64,000 nt of DNA. Origin: Proteles cristata cristata. Its lineage: Eukaryota; Chordata; Mammalia; Carnivora; Hyaenidae. This document shows positions 10,340 through 22,431 of the stretch, in pieces. Location: the NCBI GenBank assembly GCA_017311185.1, contig JAESUZ010005528.1, forward strand, positions 1,860,001 through 1,924,000, read 5' to 3'. The notes under the pieces were generated by a model. That model searched no databases, was not told the DNA's origin, and worked only from the letters and a program-made list of their open reading frames with translations. Within the stretch, counting starts at the first letter, position 1, and each line of letters starts with the position of its first letter. A program made the translations under genes and the position numbers.

Positions 10340-11095
10340 TGACCCAAACAGATTGATTGTCTAACTCGTTTTTCAGGTGCGAGGTTCGCCTGAGGTTTCG
10401 AAGTGCTGTGGAGGGTTACCATCGCCCCGACCTCCTAACCGGGGTCTTTATAGAGTAGCAGGAGGATTGGACGACGGCACCCTTTTCAAGGACGCTCACG
10501 GAAACCCCAAAGGAACTAACCGGTCTTCATGAGTCCTCCAAGTTTTTATCTGTCAGCTCCGGAGGTGCGAACCCCAACTCTGAAAGCAGTATCCCCCCGT
10601 ACTTGCCCCCTTGACCTGGCACCACTGCGGCTCCCACACCCTTGAGTGCACCCTCAGTTACCCACACCTCGAGGTCAGCTCTCAAATATCTACACTCTAA
10701 CTGGGGATGATGATGGGGTCTGCCACACAGGGTCACGGGAGGGTTCAGTGTATTTCTATCCGCAATCGTGCTTGACACATCGCATGCTTATTATCGGCAT
10801 TACTGGTAACAAGCTTATTGGGAATGCTTTTAAAAGATAACAAAATGTTAGCTGACAGGAGCTACGTGAATGCTCTGGAGGGAGACTACACATTACAGCA
10901 GGTCTGGAGCACATGTCCTACCTGCCCGTCTTCCATAGCAAAGCCCTTAGTTAAGCCCTTTGTCAGAAAGTTAAGGATGCTGCATGGCTCGTCGCTAGTT
11001 TGGGTCCTAGTCCCCTTCTGGTCTCAGTTTCCCAGAGTTACTTCGAGGCTAGCACACATCATTCACTTACTTGTATAAGAGCATATGTGTTTCTG
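10340..11095. other. Upstream flank of the CpG island, unassigned
   Basis: GC content falls from the island edge at about 10335. The stretch holds no recognised repeat and no exon. Promoter-proximal elements of SLC4A7 could lie here, but no motif stands out. Confidence 0.45.
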
Positions 11096-11097
11096 TT

Positions 11098-11290
11098 AAT
11101 AATAGCTACCATTTAAAGAGGCCTGCCATTAGAGACTGTGAAGTTTTGTAAACATGCTTCATCTCTAATCCTGACAACGCTACAAAATATGTTTTATTGT
11201 CCCCGTTTAACAGACAAGGAAGCAGGGGCTCATAGAGATAACTAGCTTTAGGTCCTCATTAGTAGATCTGCTCTTTCAGTTGCACCATTC
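11098..11290 (-). repeat. MIR SINE remnant
   Basis: CCGTTTAACAGACAAGGAAGCAGG followed by CATAGAGATAACTAGC matches the reversed MIR pattern (TTTACAGATGAGGAAACTGAGG...). Confidence 0.65.
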
Positions 11291-12785
11291 CAATGCCTCG
11301 TTAAAGAGAGTTGAACAAAAATAAGAACAGGGGAAGAAAAGATGAAACAAGAATGAGACAAAGAGTATGGAGAAAGAGGGAGAAAGAAATTTTAAAAAGC
11401 GCCTCCAAAAGTTGTCGAAGGCATCGATCACTTGTACCCATCACTCTTCTAAGGTCAATGGGTTCATGCTGAAGAATTAGTTCTGGACTCTCTTCCAATG
11501 CAGCCATAAAACTGTAATGAGTGTATACAGAACACCCTCCACCCGCCTTCTCTGCCTTATTTTTTCTGTACAGCACTTACCCTCTTATAACACTTTGTAT
11601 ATTTTATGTTTTATTATGCTTATCGTCTGTACACACATTAGCATAGAAACATGTGTTCCGTGCATGCTCCACGCAAGCAATGAAAGCAGTGATTGTCTTT
11701 TGTCTGTTTGCTGTTAAATTCCTAATGTGACTAGAAGAGTGCTTGGCCTTTGTAAACTCTCCATTAATTGCATGAAGGGGGGGTGGGAAGAGGGGTATCC
11801 TTTAAGAGCATCTTGGGTGACAACTGATGATATGGTCAAAGAAGTAACAAGAACAAAGTAGGAGCTAAGCCTCTTGGTCCCAGAGTTGAAAGAGCTAAGT
11901 TGTCAACTTCTAGAAGATGTGAAAATATATACTCAGGAGACCATGCTGGAAAAATGAGTTTCTCTTCACTCATCTTGTAAAAGAAAAAAAAAACAAGCCC
12001 TGGTTTATTTAATTCACAATTATTTTTTTGAGTGCTTCTGTGTTCCCATGTACGTTTTCCATTTCTCAGTTGATCCCAACTGCTAAAAGAATAATGTAGT
12101 AAACATCTGAATTATAGAATTTATTACTCTCAATTGTGCACTTAATTCTGGCTTGGCCGGGGTTCATCCTGAGGTGATGGTTGTAGTGAGTAGGGAAGGT
12201 AATGTGTTAAAATTGTGTTCATCCAATGTAAATGACTATGAAATGCTCCAAGGTGCTGAAAGGCAAATTATTATCTAAAGTGTTTTAAATATTCATCCAA
12301 AACGTAGCACAGAGACACAACTGCTAAACAAAAGTGAATGTGAACCTAAATTCATCACTAACAATGAACTTGTAGCCCCTAAAATTAATGACATTTAGCT
12401 GTAGCCCAGGACACTTCCTGGCTTTCTGGAGCAGGGACATGGATACAGACTCTTGGCAAGATCTTCACCTTGAGGAGTGAATCGTTTTCTCCCAACGGTT
12501 CTCTAAGAGCCAGGGCATATTTTGTAAAGACAAATAGCAGCTTCTTTGTCATTTTGAAAAGCCTTAACATTTAGCAGATGATCCTTTGACAATTAAGTAT
12601 CATTTCGTTGCCTCTTCTTGGTCATAGCTCAAATTTAAATGTTCCCAATCAGCTGATCTTATAAGGAAAACTAAATTCCTTGGAATAGTGTTTACAAAAT
12701 CACCAGGACAGTTACAATGGGAGAAATACAAAAGGAAGATGATTGAAAACAATTGTGGCTCTTTCAACAAATTTAAAAGACAAAA
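11290..12785. other. Unassigned intergenic sequence
   Basis: No coding exon, RNA gene or confident repeat was recognised. The sequence is AT-rich and low in CpG. Confidence 0.4.
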
Positions 12786-12789
12786 CAAA

Positions 12790-12966
12790 GGGGCACCTGG
12801 GTGTCTCAGTCAGTTGAATGTCTGACTCTTGACTGCAGCTCAGGTCATGATCTCAGGGTCGTGAGATCAAGCCCCTTGTCAAGCTCTACACTGAGCATGG
12901 AGCTTGCTTAAGATTCTCTCTCCTTCTCTCCTCTCTTCTCTCTCCTCCACTCTCTCTCTCTCTAAA
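12790..12966 (+). repeat. Carnivore SINE, older subtype
   Basis: The head is GGGGCACCTGGGTGTCTCAG and the middle has CTGAGCATGGAGCTTGCTTAAG rather than the feliform CAGAGCCTGGAGCC body, followed by a TCTC tract. Confidence 0.85.
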
Positions 12967-13100
12967 CAACAACCACTAAAGGACAGACCTGATCCCTGAT
13001 TTCATGGAGTTCAAGATGGAAAATGTCAATAGTTAGACAGATGCCAGCAATGCAGCTCTAATACAGTCATGGGAATCTCAGTGTGAAAGAATGTGATGAC

Positions 13101-13313
13101 TTTTTTAAGTTCATTTATTTTGAGAGAGAGAGAGAGAGAATGTGTGCAAGTGGGAGAGGGGCAGAGAGAGATGGAGAGACAGAATCCCAAGCAGGCTCCT
13201 CACTGCCTGCACAGAGCCCAATGCATGGCTCAAACCCTCAAACCTGGAGATGATGACCTGAGGAGAAATCAAGAGTCAAGAGGCTCAACCTGCTGAGCCA
13301 CCCAGGCACCCCC
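13101..13313 (-). repeat. Carnivore SINE, antisense
   Basis: (GA)n next to the A-tail and GAGCCACCCAGGCACCCCC at the head are clear. AGAATGTGATG before and AGAATGGGATG after mark a diverged target-site duplication. Confidence 0.92.
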
Positions 13314-13516
13314 AGAATGGGATGCCTTTTGAAGCAGGAAAGGAATGGGGACTGCCAGTTGTGGGAAAAGGATAAATGTGAAGGTGTTTGGAAAAGTTAG
13401 TGATAGTAGATCTAAACTGACTTATGAATGATAATAGTATAACCTGATCAAACTGGGGAGAGGGGAGAGGAAAGAGCATTAGAAGCAGAGGTAACAGCAA
13501 GATCAAGGGCACTGGA

Positions 13517-14275
13517 AGAAAACATCAGAAACAGACTCATAAGTACAGAGAACCAGCCGGTGGTTGCCAGAGGGGATGGGAGACATAGGTAAAAGGGATC
13601 AAGAGGTATAAACTTCCAGTTATAAAATAAGTTAAGTTGTAGGGGATGAAACGTAGAGCATAGTCAATAATACTGTAATAACATTGTATGATCTGTTAAG
13701 AAGAAACAAAATTCAACTGAGTAAATTTGAAGATCTAAATGGCCTTATTAAAGGATTCGTGAATCTGGCAGCATCCCATCTAGCAAGTGGAAGGAAGTTC
13801 TGAGGAGTCAGACAAAATGAAAGATTTTAATATGAGGCAGTGTGGAGCAAGAAAGTTCTAGCCAAAAGAAAAGAATGGATTGTTTTAGGCACAATCACCT
13901 TCCCTTATGGGGAAGGGGAAGGGAGGTCTTATAAGGATTACTTCATCTTCCTATAGGAGATGGAGACGGTCCAAGTGACAGATTACCTCACTGACACTGA
14001 TTAGAAAATTCCTGACTGACTGGTTAAAACTACATTTCTGGGGGATACTGAAACTGCGATTGGACTAGGTATTAAGCCTCTGTTTGATGACTTGGTCTGG
14101 CCCAACTGACACCATGTTGGGCCTCTGGTTTTCTTTTTAGCAGGTGGCAGATGGTAGCTACACTTAATCCTGGTGAGCATTGTGAGCATGTAATTGTCAA
14201 CTCACTATGCTATACACTTGAAACTAAGGTAACATTGTATGTCAACTATACTTCAATAATAAAAACTTTTAGAAA
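13517..14275 (+). repeat. L1 3'-UTR remnant interrupted by an LTR-like insertion
   Basis: Left part 13517-13693 (CAGAAACAGACTCATAAGTA, CCAGCCGGTGGTTGCCAGAG) and right part 14143-14275 (GATGGTAGCTACACTTAATC, AACATTGTATGTCAACTATA, TTCAATAATAAAAA) are two consecutive pieces of a 3' end common in L1 elements of carnivores and ungulates. Joined across the gap they keep the family order. The subfamily name is uncertain. Confidence 0.65.
13694..14142. repeat. Probable solitary LTR inserted in the L1 3' UTR
   Basis: This about 450-bp block interrupts the L1 3' UTR exactly and begins TGTTAAG and ends TTTTTAGCA, giving the TG...CA ends of an LTR. No coding retroviral sequence flanks it. I could not name the family or find a clear target-site duplication, so the LTR reading is inference from the ends, length and position. 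Orientation is not fixed. Confidence 0.45.
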
Positions 14276-14334
14276 AGGTCAAGGTGATTGATCTGAAGAA
14301 ACAGGGTAGCTGAGTGGTGAAGCATCCCTCCTTA

Positions 14335-14490
14335 TCCAGGCAGACTCCCTGGGCAGGTTCCTTTGTTCTTGCTCTTATGTGTTTAGCCAAGTTACTTCAT
14401 ATGGCCAGCTTCCTTTTTGAGACTGTTAATTGGAGATAATCGTGGTACTATCCCCATGGGTTTGCAATGACAAAAATGAAATGAGGCCAT
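14335..14490 (+). repeat. MIR SINE remnant
   Basis: AGCCAAGTTACTTCATATGG, then CTTCCTTTTTGAGACTG, AATTGGAGATAATCGTGGTA and ATGAAATGAGG follow the order of the MIR core (caagttacttaac... cctcatctgtaaaatgg... gataat). Confidence 0.6.
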
Positions 14491-14816
14491 CTAGCACAAC
14501 ACCAAATATATAGGACAATGAAAATACCATTTGATACCATAATGATGGATACATGTCATTATACACTTGTCTAAACCCAAAGAATGAACACCACCAAGAG
14601 TGAACTGTAACACAGTCTATGAACTTGGGGGGATTATGATGTGATAATGTAGGTTCAGCAGTTGTAACAAACGTATCACTCTGATGGACAGTGCTCATAA
14701 TAGAAGAGGCTATGCCTGTACCCGGGCAGAGATATAAGGAAATCTCTGTCTCTTCCCTCACTTTTGCTGTGAACCTAAAACTGCTATAAAAGAAATAGTC
14801 ATCTTAAAAAAATCCT

Positions 14817-15026
14817 GGTGCGCCTGGGTGGCTCAGTTGGTTACGTGTCCAACATCATGGATGTCCATCAAGTCATGATCTCATGGTATGTGGGTTCGAG
14901 TCCCGCATCAGGTTATGTGCTGAAAGCTCAGAGCCTTGAGCCCACTTCATATTCTGTGTCTCCGTCTCCCTCTCCGCCCCTCCCCTGCTCACACTCTCCC
15001 TCTCTTTCTCAAAAATAAACGTTTAA
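14817..15026 (+). repeat. Carnivore SINE
   Basis: The head is GGTGCGCCTGGGTGGCTCAG and the tail is CTCAAAAATAAACGTTT. AAAAAATCCT on both sides is the target-site duplication. Confidence 0.93.
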
Positions 15027-15039
15027 AAAATCCTAAGGA

Positions 15040-15490
15040 ACAAAGCTTAAGTTGGTACCACAGGGGGAAAAAAAGTATTTTAATCTGCTTTCACTAATAA
15101 AAATAGTAGTTAAAGTATATGTTCAGGTATGTTCATTGATACATTTTTTTTTATTTAAAAAAGCTGGCAATAATGTCAACAAGAAGGATTGGCTAAATAT
15201 ATATTGGTACTCCAAATGATGAAATACTATTTAGCACCAAAATAATGAGTTATATAAGTGTGCAAATAAGGAAAGGGCTTCAAGATATATTATTAATATT
15301 AAGTTACAAAAAACAAAGTAAGTGGGTACACTATGATGCTTTACGTAAGAAAAAAACCCAATTACATATTTACATCAATATATCTATCTCCTTCTGGAAA
15401 TATATGCCAAACTATTTGTATGCCCACTTCTGATTATTTTATGCACGTGTATATTCAGAAGGAACTACGATTATTGTACAAGTACAATTA
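15040..15490 (+). repeat. Old L1M 3'-end fragment
   Basis: GATTGGCTAAATATATATTGG, AATGATGAAATACTATTTAG and the later TACACTATGATGCTTTA follow the order of the C-terminal ORF2/3'-UTR region of old L1 elements (short run per motif; strongly diverged). Confidence 0.45.
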
Positions 15491-16068
15491 AGTTGAAGAC
15501 TGTAAGCACTATCATGATCAAATAGCACAGCGAGTTAGGAACTGAATTCTAAACTGACTAACACTCAGCTCATTGTGTCTTTAACAATATTGATATTTTC
15601 CAAGTCAGATCAAAGTCATTGGTCACCATCTAGTTTGCTCAGGCATTAGGTGAAATACCGTAATCTATCATTGAGTAGCAGGTGGCAAGTAAGTACAAAA
15701 CAGTGTACATTGGCATTTTGAGATGTGCCAGCAACCTTCTTTTAAAGACTGTTACACACTCTGATTTAGTCAGTGTTCTTTAAAACTCAGAGTCCATTTT
15801 GATAACACCTAGGTATACTTGGGTGCAGCTTATGTTTTGGTTGCTTTCCAAGGACCATTCCTCTTAGTACTTCAGCTAGGGAAGCACAGGAAGATTCTTG
15901 CTCATTTTTGTTCTTCTTCACATCACTCCTTATATATATTTAAGTTTCCATAAACACACACCCCTTTTATGAAAATGATCCCTTCAACCAGGCCCATGAC
16001 TGAGACTACAATGAATTTTGGAGAAGAACTCACCTGAGCCTAAGGAGAAATCTAAAAGCTCAAGGTCC

Positions 16069-16256
16069 CAGGGTACCTGGGTGGCTCAGTTGGTCAGCAT
16101 TCAACTCTTGATTTTGACTCAGGTCATGATCCCAGGGTCATGGGATCAATCCCTGTGTTGGCCTCTGCGCTGAGTCTCTGCCTCTTCCTCTCCCTCTGCT
16201 TGGGTCCTCTCTCTCCCTCTAAAATAAAAACATTTTTTAAATTAATTAATAATAAA
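16069..16256 (+). repeat. Carnivore SINE, shorter subtype
   Basis: GGGTACCTGGGTGGCTCAG heads it and CTCTAAAATAAAAACATTTTTT tails it. TCAAGGTCCC before and TTAAGGTCCG after mark the duplication. Confidence 0.85.
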
Positions 16257-16379
16257 ATCTTAAGGTCCGATCTTGAGAAACAAAGGTTTAAAAAATGTTT
16301 AAGGAGGTAGAGATGGAAGAAAACAGTTCTTGCCATGGAGGGAATCAAATTTTGTAAAAGGTTACCTTGCATTAATGGA

Positions 16380-16498
16380 TTTTTTTAAAGATTTTATTTT
16401 TAAGTAACCTCTACACCCAACATGGGCTCAAACCCTCAACCCCGAGATCAAAAGTTGGACACTTCAATGACTGAGCCAGCTCGCCATCACATACCAGG
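16380..16498 (-). repeat. Short carnivore tRNA-SINE, antisense
   Basis: The form is AAAGATTTTATTTTTAAGTAA, ACACCCAACATGGGCTCAAA, then GACTGAGCCAGCTCGCC, the compact subtype without a CT tract. GCATTAATG occurs on both sides. Confidence 0.82.
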
Positions 16499-16589
16499 CA
16501 TTAATGTTAAAATAAGTACTTGGGTTGGTTTAGATCAATCCCATTTGATGACAATCAAACACTGACAGGAAAAAGGGGACTTAATTTCT

Positions 16590-16700
16590 GCATAACATTG
16601 CACATGTCACTTAACCTCTCTGGACTTCTGTTTCCTCATCTGTTAAATGGGGCTAATTGAGGCCACAATCCTTTACTCTCAGTTGCAAACTCCATAAATC
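16590..16700 (+). repeat. MIR SINE core
   Basis: CACTTAACCTCTCTGGACTT followed by CTGTTTCCTCATCTGTTAAA is an unusually well preserved MIR core. Confidence 0.8.
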
Positions 16701-17499
16701 TCTGAAAAACTAAAGGATTTTTATAAGTCATTTGTCAGCGAAAATCTAACCTCAACTGCCATAAAGTGTTTATAGTATTTCTCTCCTTATTGTCAATATC
16801 CATTTGTCTCATTCCTCACTTAGTATGTCTGATAATGGCATGTTGCCCCAGACCCTGTTTAAGGGGCTTTCATAGCATTACACAACTGGCATTATGTCAT
16901 TTGTCTAAATTCTGGAAAATTCTGAAATCTAAAATATCTGGCCCTAAGGGTTTCAAATAAGGGATTGCACACCTAGAATACCTGTTTTGTTTATTTCAAA
17001 GATGTAGCAAAAGTCAAATAAGGTGATAGGTAATATAATACTTGAACAGAATGAGTGTTGTATCTTTTTTTTTTTTTTTAACTATAAGGAGTCCTGGAAA
17101 TCCCGCTTTTTAGAACTTTTTCAGTACAGATCATCTCTCCCCCTGTGCCGGAAGCAGCTTTGAGGTTCTGCCTGTCTTACAGCTTCTCCTGCTCCACATC
17201 CATGCTGTCCGGCTCCTTAAATTGATCTCTCGTAAAAAGAGCTCTCTATGATTAGGGGTTCGGTTCCCAACCAGGACCAGTCTGGATATCTCTTACTGTT
17301 CTGTAGTTTCGATAAATTCAGGCTGTTAATGAATTGCCATTAGAGAGTGGAAAGAAATCAGATCAAGTGTAAATTTCAGCCCTTGGGAGTGCTTCCAAAT
17401 GCTCTCTAGATATCTTGGGGACTTCTGCAATCTTTACTGCTTGAAGCCAGAAGTCAATATATGGTAACCTGTGCCTGTATGTGAAAGAGTATAGCGCTA

Positions 17500-17528
17500 C
17501 TTCCTCTCTCTCTCTCTCAACCTCTCTT

Positions 17529-17560
<32 letters not shown>

Positions 17561-17580
17561 GCACACACACACACACACAA
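17500..17580. repeat. Compound (CT)n-(CA)n microsatellite
   Basis: A run of TCTCTC units with small breaks passes directly into ACACAC units ending ACACACAACATAAG. Both parts are length-unstable motif types; the CA part is a potential Z-DNA former. Confidence 0.9.
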
Positions 17581-18044
17581 CATAAGCCCTAGTCTTGTAA
17601 ATTATGGTCCTAATCAAATAAATTATGGTTTCTTTCTTACACCAACTGATTGGTTTGGTGCAAAAGAGCCATTTTATCACATGTCACTGGGCACACTAAC
17701 CCATGTGACAACTCCACAGAAATATAATAACTGTGTCCTGTAACTTGGGGTCAGTGAGGACTAAAAAGTGGTAAACTTTCCTTTTACTTGTTTTTCATAG
17801 CTGAGGTCCACTGAGGCATCACTCACAGTTGAAAGCTGAGAATGGGGAGGGAAAGATGCAAAAGATATTTTACAAAGTATGAAGCTACAAGCACCAGCAT
17901 TTCATCTTTTTCTAAAGAGAGTTAATAGGGAAAAGCACCAAGAATTTTGAAATGTTTCCACTGGAGGGCTGAGAATGTATTCCCTATAAATGAGAATACT
18001 AGCATTATCATTTACCAAAGACTCACTAGCGAATATCTCCTCTG

Positions 18045-18218
18045 TATTTTCTTTCTTTCTTTCTTTCTTTCTTTTAGAGAGAGAGCATGAGCAGGTGGAG
18101 AGAGGCAAAGAGAGAGAGACAATTTTAAGCAGGCTCCATGCTAAGTGTAGAGCCCAATGCAGGGCTGAGCCAAAATCAAGAGTCACATGCGCAACCAACT
18201 GAGCCACCGAAGGGCCCC
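18045..18218 (-). repeat. Carnivore SINE, antisense, with (CTTT)n tail
   Basis: The A-tail has evolved into a (CTTT)n run at about 18048-18075 as read on the plus strand. ATATCTCCTCT and ATGTCTCCTCT flank the element. Confidence 0.9.
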
Positions 18219-18594
18219 TATGTCTCCTCTTTAAACACCAATTTATAATAACACTTATAATATGAGTAGGGACCAGACCATGATTTCAGTCATAAGCTGC
18301 CCATTGTATTAAAGATGGCATGACTATTCATCATCAGGAATTCTACATGACTTTGGTGCAACAGCAGAGGTAGGTTGACATGGTTCTTTCCACACCCTAC
18401 CTATGATATTCATTTGTGGAACTATGTTGTCAGAGTTAGGAATACAAGTCTAGGATCACAGAACACAAGGAGGCTAATTCATGTATCCATAAGTCACTTC
18501 CATTTCCTAGTGCTTATGGGTCCCAGTGGATGCATCTAGTCAAGGGTAATTTCTAGCCTCTCCCTCTAAAGATACCCTCTGGGCCTGAATTGGT

Positions 18595-19085
18595 ATGATC
18601 TTCCTGAAAAACAGTTTGGCAACATGTATTAACAATCTCAAAATACAGCATGTCCTTCAACCCAGTAATATTGCGACTAGGAATGTCTTGAAAGATGAAT
18701 CATAGATATGGACATAAATTTATTTATACACAAAGAGGTTCATGCCAATGTAATGAAACATTAGGTTATATGTATGAAAGTGAAAAATTAAAAACCACCT
18801 AAAATTGAAGCAATGAAAAATTTTTAAATAAGTGTTTGCTTATCTACATAATGGAATACAATATACTCATGAAGACATTCTAAATTTTAAGGGAAATACG
18901 CTGATTGTATAAAGTTTTGTTAAAAGATCTGGATACAAACTTGATATAAAGTGCAATCCTAATTGTAACTATTTATCAATGAATGATCAGTTGAAGTAAT
19001 ATATTAAAAATTAGCAATAAACTGATTAAAAGGAAACAGACTAAAATGCTGATCGTTATTATAGCTGGGTAGTAGAAATACAGGT
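18595..19085 (+). repeat. Old L1M ORF2-end/3'-UTR fragment
   Basis: CTTCAACCCAGTAATATTGC, TAATGAAACATTAGG and TAATGGAATACAATATACTC echo the L1 ORF2 C-terminal reading (cccttcaacccagcaattccact... ataatggaatactatgcagcc). All frames are broken. Confidence 0.6.
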
Positions 19086-19104
19086 GATTTTTAAATTTTA
19101 TACT

Positions 19105-19323
19105 TTGTATTTTTTATTTTTTAATGTTTTATTTATTTCTGAGAGAGAGACAGCGTGAACAGGAGAGGGTCAGAGAGAGAGGGAGACACAGAATCCCAAA
19201 CAGGCTCCAGGCTCTGAGCTAGCTGTCAGCACAGAGCCCGACACGGGGCTCGAACCCATGAACCGTGAGATCATGACCTGAGCCAAAGTCAGACACTTAA
19301 CTGACTGAGCCACCCAGATGCCC
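19105..19323 (-). repeat. Carnivore SINE, antisense
   Basis: Near-consensus body with GAGCCCGACACGGGGCTCGA. AAATTTTATACTTT before and AAATTTTATTCTTT after are the target-site duplication. Confidence 0.93.
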
Positions 19324-19329
19324 TGAAAT

Positions 19330-21475
19330 TTTATTCTTTTTAGGTTCCCATAAATTTCTATAGTGAACAAATTACTTTATACTAAGAAAAAAATCCTGTA
19401 AACATTTTTAAGGCAAAATAGTCAAACATACCAATGGGACATTTTTGCAGTGGTTTATAAGAATACTTAAAAGTTAAATACTACCTAAAAAAAAAAAACA
19501 AACACAATGGTAGTAACTAAAACAAAACAATGTAATTACAGTATAAGAATATTTATAACCTGTTAAGAGGGATCACCTCTTTCATTGAGACCAAGTCCAA
19601 AATTCAATGGGTTCAACAAAAGCCTTCCAGGAGGTCTATGGGGTATGCTGTGGGGATCCAAAAGGAGAAGAATGTTAAGTTTTTAGAGTAAATATTCTCA
19701 AGAAAAAACAGAGAGAAAGAAAACAAAGGAGTTTCAGAAAGTCTCATGTCCAGGAAACTAAACCCAGTCAGTAGATGTATTCATTGCCTAGCAACCTAAT
19801 GAGTGTTTCATAAAGGTGGCATTTAAGTCCATAGGTCATCAGCATCAGCAAACACAAGTTTGACATGGAAGTTTTCTGCCAATTATGACAAGAAATCTTC
19901 AAAGACCTGCCAAATAATCCTTCTTTAGAATGAAAGCTTCTAAAATTACTGCCAGGTTGGAAACTAGAGTTTTTGTCTTTATTTTAAATTCTACTGGAGC
20001 AGGAAATTTAGTCTCCCAAATTTGCTTGCTCCTAAGGATCATCTGGAGTACTTGTGAAATACGTGGATTTTCCTAGAGATTACAAGTCAGCAGGTCCTGA
20101 GTGGGGCCAAGTATTCCCTAATTTTACCAAGGGCCCTAGATGATTCTTCTGACCAGTAAATTTGAGAAAGATTATGACAAGCTTCCATTTCCCTTCTAGC
20201 ACTTCTTGCTCATTCTAATAACATGCTGTCCTTACCTGTTCCCTGACTAGTATCACCCAACAGTAAATTCCATGAGAGCAGAGATGGTGTCTAGTCACCC
20301 CTGAAGCCTCCAAAAACTAGTGTGGTATCTGGTCCATAAGATTAGGAGCTGAGTAGATACTTCTTATATCAATCAATCAGCAAATCAAAATTTCTTTTGT
20401 TGTATCAAATAAGAGCCCAATGTAAGTCAGGGTCATCCTCCAGCCTGGAGGAAAAGCTCTGCCCCTGCCCTCTCTTATGGAGGGCACCCATGCAAAACGG
20501 GAAGAACATTGCAAAAGAGTACACGCTGACTGCCAGGCATATTAAGACATCAACTTCATAAAGAAAACAAATATTCTCTCCATATCCACCTATCTATCTA
20601 GATAATATCTGTTATTTAGGCAAGCATATTGCATGCCAATCCGATATGGAAAAACAACAAGACTTCACTCCCTGGCTCCTTTGAAGTCCCTCCAGGAGAC
20701 GTGATTGCCAAGCAGGTCAGGAGTTCCACTTTCTCATAATATTTAGGCTCACCAATTACTATGAGGGCAAAGAATGTTATAGAAATCTGGGGTCTGCCAA
20801 GTCTCCCTTCAAAAAAACCTATTCTCCAGTTTTAAAAGATTACACTCCAGATGGCTTCCGCACATTCACCGGGTGAAATGTGGCATCTGTGTAGATACGT
20901 GGAGTAAACGATAGGCCTACTGTGGGAGAAGAGTAAACCTTTGCAGGCACAAGCCCTGAACAAGGGGTCTCTAAAATGCTCACTGAATCAACTTGTCAGG
21001 ACAAAACTAATTCTGGTGCGTGAAATCCATGGAGCTTTCCAGTTGTAGCCTCCCCCCTCCACAACCACTACCAGCCCCAGAGACATTTCCATGGATCTAC
21101 CCCCCAGCCCTCGCTCTGGGCCATCCTATCTATCAAAGCCTGTTACTACCGTGACCTGCTCAGAAAGGCTCTGCTCCTGACTCCTGGCTATGCTTTCACC
21201 AGCCATTCACACTCAGACCCACCACAGAGGCCCAGTTGAGGGGCAGCAAATGAATTACCTATGGACCAGATCTGACCAGCCACTTGTTATTATAATTAAA
21301 GTTTTATTGGAAGACAGTCACGCCCATCCATTTGTGTATGGTCTACAACTGAGTTTGGCATTACGACAGACATGAGGAGTTGTGACAGAGGTCATCCGAC
21401 CCACGAAGCCCTAAGTATCTACTGTCTGGCCCCTCAGAGAAAAAAGTTTGCCAGTTCCTGGCCTAGATGCATAAG
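19330..21475. other. Unassigned intergenic sequence with one L2-like fragment
   Basis: Young repeats are absent over more than 2.1 kb. CCATGAGAGCAGAGATGGTG with TGTGGTATCTGGTCCATAAG at 20265-20370 resembles the 3' end of L2 in plus orientation. The rest was not recognised. Confidence 0.4.
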
Positions 21476-21479
21476 GCCA

Positions 21480-21660
21480 GATAATAATAATTATTGTAAT
21501 AAAAATCCTAATGTGGCATTTACCATATGCTAGGTATTATTCTAAGGTCTTTGCATATGTTAATTTATTTGGTCCCCACTACAAGCCTATGAGGAAACTA
21601 AGGCACAAAGAGGTTAAGATAACACAGCTAATAAGGGCCAGCCTACATAGAAGAGGTATT
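21480..21660 (-). repeat. MIR SINE remnant
   Basis: TATGAGGAAACTAAGGCACA followed by AAGAGGTTAAGATAACACAG is the reversed MIR core, with the downstream CTAATAAGGGCCAGC also in order. Confidence 0.75.
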
Positions 21661-22005
21661 ATAAAATAAGTAGGTTATCGATGGGTGCCAAAAATGATGA
21701 GCAAAACCATAATTTAGAAGTTCTAATAAAGCAGCAAACAATTCATGGCAAAGATCATAAGAACAATGTCATCATAGAAGCAGGTTATTACTAATAACCA
21801 CATTCAGATCACCCACAAATTCCTTCTGCATGTGAAATTAGATAAAAAAGTGTGGTTAAGAAAATAATAAAAAACAAAATAGAAATTACCAAAAACAGTA
21901 CTTTCTTTGCAAAAAATGTATTTATTCCAGAACTTCTACATTTATTCATTTTCCCAGAGCTTCTATGTTTAAATCACAATTGGTGCTTCAGGATAGTCAC
22001 CTCGA

Positions 22006-22234
22006 GGGGGGGTACGTAGGTGGCTCAGTTAGTTGAGGTTGATGTCCCACTTCCACTCAGGTCAGGAGCTCATAGTTCCTGAGTTCAAGCCTTCAAGCCC
22101 CACATCGGCTCTCCATGGTCAGCGCTGAGCCGAGCCCACTTCGGATCTTCTGTCCTCCACTCTCTATCTCTGCCCCTCTCCACTTGTTCTCTCTCTCTCT
22201 CTCTCTCAAAATAAATAAGTAAACTTTAAAAATA
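22006..22234 (+). repeat. Carnivore SINE, diverged
   Basis: The head GTACGTAGGTGGCTCAGTTA is altered and the CT tract leads to CAAAATAAATAAGTAAAC. A small internal repeat of TTCAAGCC (22083-22100) is present. Confidence 0.85.
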
Positions 22235-22431
22235 ATTAGCAAGTCAAATCCAAAAATATGTAAAAAGGATAATATATCATGACCAAGTGGGATTTATCCC
22301 AAAACTGTTAGGTTGAGTTGACATTTAAACATCAGTCAATGTAATTTAAGAAATTGATAGAATAAAGGAGAAAAATTGTATAACCATTTTAGTAGATGCA
22401 TAAAAAGCATTTGGAAAAAAATACTCATTTT

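Noticed and set aside
8956..10422. Long open frames on both strands of the CpG island (for example 9809-10255 minus and 9567-10049 plus)
   Set aside because: GC-rich DNA has few stop codons. These frames are Arg/Pro/Gly/Ala-rich with no domain, and only the 16-codon SLC4A7 start matches a known protein.
17363..17680. Minus-strand frame with VCVCVCV and REREREREV
   Set aside because: Translation of the (CT)n-(CA)n repeat.
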